From Pontederia crassipes (Eukaryota; Streptophyta; Magnoliopsida; Commelinales; Pontederiaceae), in NCBI GenBank assembly GCA_030549335.1, contig CM060197.1:17248501-17312500 (forward strand): 64,000 nucleotides of DNA, in the 5' to 3' direction. This document shows positions 52,034 to 61,892 of this stretch, piece after piece. The notes below the pieces were generated by a model. That model was not told the DNA's origin, searched no databases, and was given only the letters and a program-made list of their open reading frames with translations. The position numbers and the translations under genes are program-made. The number at the start of each line of letters is the position of its first letter. Within the stretch, counting starts at the first letter, position 1.

Positions 52034-55000
52034 TACAACCTTTGGGTGTCCTAAGAGGTGATAGATCTTTAGAACTTTAACTCTATTTCAAACCGAAGTT
52101 GAACCGTTACAATCAAAGATAACGCTCTTAGGGATTAGAGTCTTAGAGTTAGGTTCAAAGCTATAAGTTATAGATACTTATGACAACCTTTTGGTGTCCT
52201 AAGAGGTGATAGATCTTTAGAACTTTAACTCTATTTCAAACCGAAGTTGAACCGTTACAATCAAAGATAACGCTCTTAGGGATTAGAGTCTTAGAGTTAG
52301 GTTCAAAGCTATAAGTTATAGATACTTATTACAACCTTTGGGTGTCCTAAGAGGTGATAGATCTTTAGAACTTTAACTCTATTTCAAACCGAAGTTGAAC
52401 CGTTACAATCAAAGATAACGCTCTTAGGGATTAGAGTCTTAGAGTTAGGTTCAAAGCTATAAGTTATAGATACTTATGACAACCTTTGGGTGTCTAAGAG
52501 GTGATAGATCTTTAGAACTTTAACTCTATTTCAAACCGAAGTTGAACCGTTACAATCAAAGATAACGCTCTTAGGGATTAGAGTCTTAGAGTTAGGTTCA
52601 AAGCTATAAGTTATAGATACTTATTACAACCTTTGGGTGTCCTAAGAGGAGATAGATCTTTAGAACTATAACTCTATTTCAAACCGAAGTTGAACCGTTA
52701 CAATCAAAGATAACGCTCTTAGGGATTAGAGTTAGGTTCAAAGCTATAAGTTATAGATACTTATGACAACCTTTGGGTGTCCTAAGAGGTGATAGATCTT
52801 TAGAACTTTAACTCTATTTCAAACCGAAGTTGAACCGTTACAATCAAAGATAACGCTCTTAGGGATTAGAGTCTTAGAGTTAGGTTCAAAGCTATAAGTT
52901 ATAGATACTTATTACAACCTTTGGGTGTCCTAAGAGGTGATAGATCTTTAGAACTTTAACTCTATTTCAAACCGAAGTTGAACCGTTACAATCAAAGATA
53001 ACGCTCTAAGGGATTAGAGTCTTAGAGTTAGGTTCAAAGCTATAAGTTATAGATACTTATGACAACCTTTGGGTGTCTAAGAGGTGATAGATCTTTAGAA
53101 CTTTAACTCTATTTCAAACCGAAGTTGAACCGTTACAATCAAAGATAACGCTCTTAGGGATTAGAGTCTTAGAGTTAGGTTCAAAGCTATAAGTTATAGA
53201 TACTTATTACAACCTTTGGGTGTCCTAAGAGGTGATAGATCTTTAGAACTTTAACTCTATTTCAAACCGAAGTTGAACCGTTACAATCAAAGATAACGCT
53301 CATAGGGATTAGAGTCTTAGAGTTAGGTTCAAAGCTATAAGTTATAGATACTTATTACAACCTTTGGGTGTCCTAAGAGGTGATAGATCTTTAGAACTTT
53401 AACTCTATTTCAAACCGAAGTTTAACCGTTACAATCAAAGATAATGCTCTTAGGCATTAGACTCTTAGAGTTAGGTTCAAAGCTATAAGTTATAGATACT
53501 TATGACAACCTTTGGGTGTCCTAAGAGGTGATAGATCTTTAGAACTTTAACTCTATTTCAAACCGAAGTTGAACCGTTACAATCAAAGATAACGCTCATA
53601 GGGATTAGAGTCTTAGAGTTAGGTTCAAAGCTATAAGTTATAGATACTTATTACAACCTTTGGGTGTCCTAAGAGGAGATAGATCTTTAGAACTTTAACT
53701 CTATTTCAAACCGAAGTTGAACCGTTACAATCAAAGATAACGCTCTTAGGGATTAGAGTCTTAGAGTTAGGTTCAAAGCTATAAGTTATAGATACTTTTG
53801 ACAACCTTTGGGTGTCCTAAGAGGTGATAGATCTTTAGAACTTTAACTCTATTTCAAACCGAAGTTGAACCGTTACAATCAAAGATAACGCTCTTAGGGA
53901 TTAGAGTCGTAGAGTTAGGTTCAAAGCTATAAGTTATAGATACTTATGACAACCTTTGGGTGTCCAAAGAGGTGATAGATCTTTAGAACTTTAACTCTAT
54001 TTCAAACCGAAGTTGAACCGTTACAATCAAAGATAACGCTCTTAGGGATTGGAGTCTTGGAGTTAGGTTCAAAGCTATAAGTTATAGATACTTATGACAA
54101 CCTTTGGGTGTCCTAAGAGGTGATAGATCTTTAGAACTTTAACTCTATTTCAAACCGAAGTTGAACCGTTACAATCAAAGATAACGCTCTTAGGGATTAG
54201 AGTCTTAGAGTTAGGTTCAAAGCTATAAGTTATAGATACTTATTACAACCTTTGGGTGTCCTAAGAGGTGATAGATCTTTAGAACTTTAACTCTATTTCA
54301 AACCGAATTTGAACCGTTACAATCAAAGATAACGCTCTTGGGGATTAGAGTCTTAGAGTTAGGTTCAAAGCTATAAGTTATAGATACTTATGACAACCTT
54401 TGGGTGTCCTAAGAGGTGATAGATCTTTAGAACTTTAACTCTATTTCAAACCGAAGTTGAACCATTACAATCAAAGATAACGCTCTTAGGGATTAGAGTC
54501 TTAGAGTTAGGTTCAAAGCTATAAGTTATAGATACTTATGACAACCTTTGGGTGTCCTAAGAGGTGATAGATCTTTAGAACTTTAACTCTATTTCAAACC
54601 GAAGTTGAACCGTTACAATCAAAGATAACGCTCATAGGGATTAGAGTCTTAGAGTTAGGTTCAAAGCTATAAGTTATAGATACTTATTACAACCTTTGGG
54701 TGTCCTAAGAGGTGATAGATCTTTAGAACTTTAACTCTATTTCAAACCGAAGTTGAACCGTTACAATCAAAGATAACGCTCTTAGGGATTAGAGTCTTAG
54801 AGTTAGGTTCAAAGCTATAAGTTATAGATACTTATGACAACCTTTGGGTGTCCTAAGAGGTGATAGATCTTTAGAACTTTAACTCTATTTCAAACCGAAG
54901 TTGAACCGTTACAATCAAAGATAACGCTCTTAGGGATTAGAGTCTTAGAGTTAGGTTCAAAGCTATAAGTTATAGATACTTATTACAACCTTTGGGTGTC

Positions 55001-55500
55001 CTAAGAGGAGATAGATCTTTAGAACTTTAACTCTATTTCAAATTGAAGTTGAACCGTTACAATCAAAGATAACGCTCTTAGGGATTAGAGTCTTAGAGTT
55101 AGGTTCAAAGCTATATGTTATAGATACTTATTACAACCTTTGGGTGTCCTAAGAGGTGATAGATCTTTAGAACTTTAACTCTATTTCAAACCGAAGTTGA
55201 ACCGTTACAATCAAAGATAACGCTCTTAGGGATTAGAGTCTTAGAGTTAGGTTCAAAGCTATAAGTTATAGATACTTATGACAACCTTTGGGTGTCCTAA
55301 GAGGTGATAGATCTTTAGAACTTTAACTCTATTTCAAACCGAAGTTGAACCGTTACAATCAAAGATAACGCTCATAGGGATTAGAGTCTTAGAGTTAGGT
55401 TCAAAGCTATAAGTTATAGATACTTATTACAACCTTTGGGTGTCCTAAGAGGTGATAGATCTTTAGAACTTTAACTCTATTTCAAACCGAAGTTGAACCG
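52034..55500 (+). repeat. Higher-order repeat D, copy 2 (23 monomers)
   Basis: A tandem copy of 48640-52033 with every marker at exactly +3394, from CCTTTTGGTG (52185) to the CTCATAGG unit at about 55373. I noticed only two base differences: TAGGCATTAG near 53454 against TAGGGATTAG, and TTATAGATAC against TTATCGATAC. There may be others I missed. The near identity makes this the most recent large duplication in the window. Confidence 0.88.
52702..52841 (+). repeat. 140-bp monomer (8-bp deletion), copy 11
   Basis: Counterpart of the unit at 49308, offset 3394 bp. It is the last 140-bp unit: none occurs in the final 11 kb. Confidence 0.92.
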
Positions 55501-57009
55501 TTACAGTCAAAGATAACGCTCTTAGGGATTAGAGTCTTAGAGTTAGGTTCAAAGCTATAAGTTATAGATACTTTTGACAACCTTTGGGTGTCCTAAGAGG
55601 TGATAGATCATTAGAACTTTAACTCTATTTCAAACCGAAGTTGAACCGTTACAATCAAAGATAACGCTCTTAGGGATTAGAGTCTTAGAGTTAGGTTCAA
55701 AGCTATAAGTTATAGATACTTATGACAACCTTTGGGTGTCCTAAGAGGTGATAGATCTTTAGAACTTTAACTCTATTTCAAACCGAAGTTGAACCGTTAC
55801 AATCAAAGATAACGCTCATAGGGATTAGAGTCTTAGAGTTAGGTTCAAAGCTATAAGTTATAGATACTTATGACAACCTTTGGGTGTCCTAAGAGGTGAT
55901 AGATCTTTAGAACTTTAACTCTATTTCAAACCGAAGTTGAACCGTTACAATCAAAGATAACGCTCTTAGGGATTAGAGTCGTAGAGTTAGGTTCAAAGCT
56001 ATAGGTTATAGATACTTATGACAACCTTTGGGTGTCCAAAGAGGTGATAGATCTTTAGAACTTTAACTCTATTTCAAACCGAAGTTGAACCGTTACAATC
56101 AAAGATAACGCTCTTAGGGATTGGAGTCTTAGAGTTAGGTTCAAAGCTATAAGTTATAGATACTTATGACAACCTTTGGGTGTCCTAAGAGGTGATAGAT
56201 CTTTAGAACTTTAACTCTATTTCAAACCGAAGTTGAACCGTTACAATCAAAGATAACGCTCTTAGGGATTAGAGTCTTAGAGTTAGGTTCAAAGCTATAA
56301 GTTATAGATACTTATTACAACCTTTGGGTGTCCTAAGAGGTGATAGATCTTTAGAACTTTAACTCTATTTCAAACCGAATTTGAACCGTTACAATCAAAG
56401 ATAACGCTCTTGGGGATTAGAGTCTTAGAGTTAGGTTCAAAGCTATAAGTTATAGATACTTATGACAACCTTTGGGTGTCCTAAGAGGTGATAGATCTTT
56501 AGAACTTTAACTCTATTTCAAACCGAAGTTGAACCATTACAATCAAAGATAATGCTCTTAGGGATTAGAGTCTTAGAGTTAGGTTCAAAGCTATAAGTTA
56601 TAGATACTTATGACAACATTTGGGTGTCCTAAGAGGTGATAGATCTTTAGAACTTTAACTCTATTTCAAACCGAAGTTGAACCGTTACAATCAAAGATAA
56701 CGCTCATAGGGATTAGAGTCTTAGAGTTAGGTTCAAAGCTATAAGTTATAGATACTTATTACAACATTTGGGTGTCCTAAGAGGTGATAGATCTTTAGAA
56801 CTTTAACTCTATTTCAAACCGAAGTTGAACCGTTACAATCAAAGATAACGCTCTTAGGGATTAGAGTCTTAGAGTTAGGTTCAAAGCTATAAGTTATAGA
56901 TACTTATGACAACCTTTGGGTGTCCTAAGAGGTGATAGATCTTTAGAACTTTAACTCTATTTCAAACCGAAGTTGAACCGTTACAATCAAAGATAACGCT
57001 CTGAGGGAT
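55501..57009 (+). repeat. Last cassette copy and transition units
   Basis: About ten units. A GTCGTAGAG / CTATAGG start at 55981 follows the block D cassette by 2072 bp (14 monomers), the same short spacing seen between 42410 and 44482. The cassette proceeds through GATTGGAG, GAATTTG, CTTGGGG, GAACCATT with AATGCTC, and CTCATAGG, then reaches CTGAGGG (near 57000). Two neighbouring units share a private ACAACATTTGGG near 56615 and 56763. Confidence 0.7.
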
Positions 57010-59117
57010 TAGAGTCTTAGAGTTAGGTTCAAAGCTATAAGTTATAGATACTTATGACAACCTTTGGGTGTCCTAAGAGGTGATAGATCTTTAGAACTTT
57101 AACTCTATTTCAAACCGAAGTTGAACCGTTACAATCAAAGATAACGCTCTTAGGGATTAGAGTCTTAGAGTTAGGTTCAAAGCTATAAGTTATAGATACT
57201 TATTACAACCTTTGGGTGTCCTAAGAGGTGATAGATCTTTAGAACTTTAACTCTATTTCAAACCGAAGTTGAACCGTTACAATCAAAGATAACGCTCATA
57301 GGGATTAGAGTCTTAGAGTTAGGTTCGAAGCTATAAGTTATAGATACTTATTACAACCTTTGGGTGTCCTAAGAGGTGATAGATCTTTAGAACTTTAACT
57401 CTATTTCAAACCGAAGTTGAACCGTTACAGTCAAAGATAACGCTCTTAGGGATTAGAGTCTTAGAGTTAGGTTCAAAGCTATAAGTTATAGATACTTATG
57501 ACAACCTTTGGGTGTCCTAAGAGGTGATAGATCTTTAGAACTTTAACTCTATTTCAAACCGAAGTTGAACCGTTACAATCAAAGATAACGCTCTTAGGGA
57601 TTAGAGTCTTAGAGTTAGGTTCAAAGCTATAAGTTATAGATACTTATGACAACCTTTGGGTGTCCTAAGAGGTCATAGATCTTTAGAACTTTAACTCTAT
57701 TTCAAACCGAAGTTGAACCGTTACAATCAAAGATAACGCTCTTAGGGATTAGAGTCTTAGAGTTAGGTTCAAAGCTATAAGTTATAGATACTTATTACAA
57801 CCTTTGGGTGTCCTATGAGGTGATAGATCTTTAGAACTTTAATTCTATTTCAAACCGAAGTTGAACCGTTACAATCAAAGATAACGCTCATAGGGATTAG
57901 AGTCTTAGAGTTAGGTTCAAAGCTATAAGTTATAGATACTTATTACAACCTTTGGGTGTCCTAAGAGGTGATAGATCTTTAGAACTTTAACTCTATTTCA
58001 AACCGAAGTTGAACCGTTACAATCAAAGATAACGCTCTTAGGGATTAGAGTCTTAGAGTTAGGTTCAAAGCTATAAGTTATAGATACTTATGACAACCTT
58101 TGGGTGTCCTAAGAGGTGATAGATCTTTAGAACTTTAACTCTATTTCAAACCGAAGTTGAACCGTTACAATCAAAGATAACGCTCTTAGGGATTAGAGTC
58201 TTAGAGTTAGGTTCAAAGCTATAAGTTATAGATACTTATGACAACCTTTGGGTGTCCTAAGAGGTGATAGATCTTTAGTACTTTAACTCTATTTCAAATC
58301 GAAGTTGAACCGTTACAATCAAAGATAACGCTCTTAGGGATTAGAGTCTTAGAGTTAGGTTCAAAGCTATAAGTTATAGATACTTATTACAACCTTTGGG
58401 TGTCCTAAGAGGTGATAGATCTTTAGAACTTTAATTCTATTTCAAACCGAAGTTGAACCGTTACAATCAAAGATAACGCTCTTAGGGATTAGAGACTTAG
58501 AGTTAGGTTCAAAGCTATAAGTTATAGATACTTATTACAACCTTTGGGTGTTCTAAGAGGTGATAGATCTTTAGAACTTTAACTCTATTTCAAACCGAAG
58601 TTGAACCGTTACAATCAAAGATAACGCTCTTAGGGATTAGAGTCTTAGAGTTAGGTTCAAAGCTATAAGTTATAGATACTTATGACAACCTTTGGGTGTA
58701 CTAAGAGGTGATAGATCTTTAGAACTTTAACTCTATTTCAAACCGAAGTTGTACCGTTACAATCAAAGATAACGCTCTTAGGGATTAGAGTCTTAGAGTT
58801 AGGTTCAAAGCTATAAGATATAGATACTTATTACAACCTTTGGGTGTCCTAAGAGGTGATAGATCTTTAGAACTTTAACTCTATTTCAAACCGAAGTTGA
58901 ACCGTTACAATCAAAGATAACGCTCTTAGGGATTAGAGTCTTAGAGTTAGGTTCAAAGCTATAAGTTATAGATACTTATGACAACCTTTGGGTGTCCTAA
59001 GAGGTGATAGATCTTTAGAACTTTAACTCTATTTCAAACCGAAGTTGAACCGTTACAATCAAAGATAACGCTCTTAGGGATTAGAGTCTTAGAGTTAGGT
59101 TCAAAGCTATAAGTTAT
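57010..59117 (+). repeat. Block F, copy 1 (about 14 monomers)
   Basis: Matches 61893-64000 at a constant offset of 4883 bp (33 monomers minus one 1-bp deletion). Private markers shared in the same order are GGTTCGAAG (near 57323), TTACAGTCAAAG (57430), AGGTCATAG (near 57671), CCTATGAGG (near 57812), TTTAGTACTTT with CAAATCGAAG (near 58276-58300), GTGTTCTAAG (near 58548), GTGTACTAAG (near 58696), GTTGTACCG (near 58749) and AAGATATAG (near 58816). Most of these variants are not seen in the preceding 48 kb. Confidence 0.88.
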
Positions 59118-59319
59118 AGATACTTATTACAACCTTTGGGTGTCCTAAGAGGTGATAGATCTTTAGAACTTTAACTCTATTTCAAACCGAAGTTGAACCG
59201 TTACAATCAAAGATAACGCTCTTAGGGATTAGAGTCTTATAGTTAGGTTCAAAGCTATAAGTTATAGATACTTATGACAACCTTTGGGTGTCTAAGAGGT
59301 GATAGATCTTTAGAACTTT

Positions 59320-60503
59320 AACTCTATTTCAAACCGAAGTTGAACCGTTACAATCAAAGATAACGCTCTTAGGGATTAGAGTCTTAGAGTTAGGTTCAAA
59401 GCTATAAGTTATAGATACTTATTACAACCTTTGGGTGTCCTAAGAGGTGATAGATCTTTAGAACTTTAACTCTATTTCAAACCGAATTTGAACCGTTACA
59501 ATCAAAGATAACGCTCTTAGGGATTAGAGTCTTAGAGTTAGGTTCAAAGCTATAAGTTATAGATACTTATGACAACCTTTGGGTGTCCTAAGAGGTGATA
59601 GATCTTTAGAACTTTAACTCTATTTCAAACCGAAGTTGAACCATTACAATCAAAGATAACGCTCTTAGGGATTAGAGTCTTAGAGTTAGGTTCAAAGCTA
59701 TAAGTTATAGATACTTATGACAACCTTTGGGTGTCCTAAGAGGTGATAGATCTTTAGAACTTTAACTCTATTTCAAACCGAAGTTGAACCGTTACAATCA
59801 AAGATAACGCTCATAGGGATTAGAGTCTTAGAGTTAGGTTCAAAGCTATAAGTTATAGATACTTATTACAACCTTTGGGTGTCCTAAGAGGTGATAGATC
59901 TTTAGAACTTTAACTCTATTTCAAACCGAAGTTGAACCGTTACAATCAAAGATAACGCTCTTAGGGATTAGAGTCTTAGAGTTAGGTTCAAAGCTATAAG
60001 TTATAGATACTTTTGACAACCTTTGGGTGTCCTAAGAGGTGATAGATCTTTAGAACTTTAACTCTATTTCAAACCGAAGTTGAACCGTTACAATCAAAGA
60101 TAACGCTCTTAGGGATTAGAGTCTTAGAGTTAGGTTCAAAGCTATAAGTTATAGATACTTATGACAACCTTTGGGTGTCCTAAGAGGTGATAGATCTTTA
60201 GAACTTTAACTCTATTTCAAACCGAAGTTGAACCGTTACAATCAAAGATAACGCTCATAGGGATTAGAGTCTTAGAGTTAGGTTCAAAGCTATAAGTTAT
60301 AGATACTTATTACAACCTTTGGGTGTCCTAAGAGGTGATAGATCTTTAGAACTTTAATTCTATTTCAAACCGAAGTTGAACCGTTACAATCAAAGATAAC
60401 GCTCTTGGGGATTAGAGACTTAGAGTTAGGTTCAAAGCTATAAGTTATAGATACTTATTACAACCTTTGGGTGTCCTAAGAGGTGATAGATCTTTAGAAC
60501 TTT
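59320..60503 (+). repeat. Block G, copy 1 (8 monomers, 1184 bp)
   Basis: A tandem eight-unit repeat with GAATTTG (59484), GAACCATT, CTCATAGG, CTTTTGAC (near 60010), CTCATAGG, AATTCTA and CTTGGGG with AGAGACTT (near 60405). The set recurs exactly 1184 bp (8 x 148) later. Confidence 0.82.
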
Positions 60504-61800
60504 AACTCTATTTCAAACCGAAGTTGAACCGTTACAATCAAAGATAACGCTCATAGGGATTAGAGTCTTAGAGTTAGGTTCAAAGCTATAAGTTATAGAT
60601 ACTTATTACAACCTTTGGGTGTCCTAAGAGGTGATAGATCTTTAGAACTTTAACTCTATTTCAAACCGAATTTGAACCGTTACAATCAAAGATAACGCTC
60701 TTAGGGATTAGAGTCTTAGAGTTAGGTTCAAAGCTATAAGTTATAGATACTTATGACAACCTTTGGGTGTCCTAAGAGGTGATAGATCTTTAGAACTTTA
60801 ACTCTATTTCAAACCGAAGTTGAACCATTACAATCAAAGATAACGCTCTTAGGGATTAGAGTCTTAGAGTTAGGTTCAAAGCTATAAGTTATAGATACTT
60901 ATGACAACCTTTGGGTGTCCTAAGAGGTGATAGATCTTTAGAACTTTAACTCTATTTCAAACCGAAGTTGAACCGTTACAATCAAAGATAATGCTCATAG
61001 GGATTAGAGTCTTAGAGTTAGGTTCAAAGCTATAAGTTATAGATACTTATTACAACCTTTGGGTGTCCTAAGAGGTGATAGATCTTTAGAACTTTAACTC
61101 TATTTCAAACCGAAGTTGAACCGTTACAATCAAAGATAACGCTCTTAGGGATTAGAGTCTTAGAGTTAGGTTCAAAGCTATAAGTTATAGATACTTTTGA
61201 CAACCTTTGGGTGTCCTAAGAGGTGATAGATCTTTAGAACTTTAACTCTATTTCAAACCGAAGTTGAACCGTTACAATCAAAGATAACGCTCTTAGGGAT
61301 TAGAGTCTTAGAGTTAGGTTCAAAGCTATAAGTTATAGATACTTATGACAACCTTTGGGTGTCCTAAGAGGTGATAGATCTTTAGAACTTTAACTCTATT
61401 TCAAACCGAAGTTGAACCGTTACAATCAAAGATAACGCTCATAGGGATTAGAGTCTTAGAGTTAGGTTCAAAGCTATAAGTTATAGATACTTATTACAAC
61501 CTTTGGGTGTCCTAAGAGGTGATAGATCTTTAGAACTTTAATTCTATTTCAAACCGAAGTTGAACCGTTACAATCAAAGATAACGCTCTTGGGGATTAGA
61601 GACTTAGAGTTAGGTTCAAAGCTATAAGTTATAGATACTTATTACAACCTTTGGGTGTCCTAAGAGGTGATAGATCTTTAGAACTTTAACTCTATTTCAA
61701 ACCGAAGTTGAACCGTTACAATCAAAGATAACGCTCATAGGGATTAGAGTCTTAGAGTTAGGTTCAAAGCTATAAGTTATAGATACTTATTACAACCTTT
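60504..61800 (+). repeat. Block G, copy 2 (8 monomers)
   Basis: A direct tandem copy of 59320-60503 with markers at +1184, including GAATTTG (60668), CTTTTGAC (near 61194) and CTTGGGG / AGAGACTT (near 61589). One difference I saw is AATGCTCATAG near 60989 against AACGCTCATAG. The match runs slightly past one period, to about 61.8 kb. Confidence 0.82.
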
Positions 61801-61892
61801 GGGTGTCCTAAGAGGTGATAGATCTTTAGAACTTTAATTCTATTTCAAACCGAAGTTGAACCGTTACAATCAAAGATAACGCTCTTAGGGAT

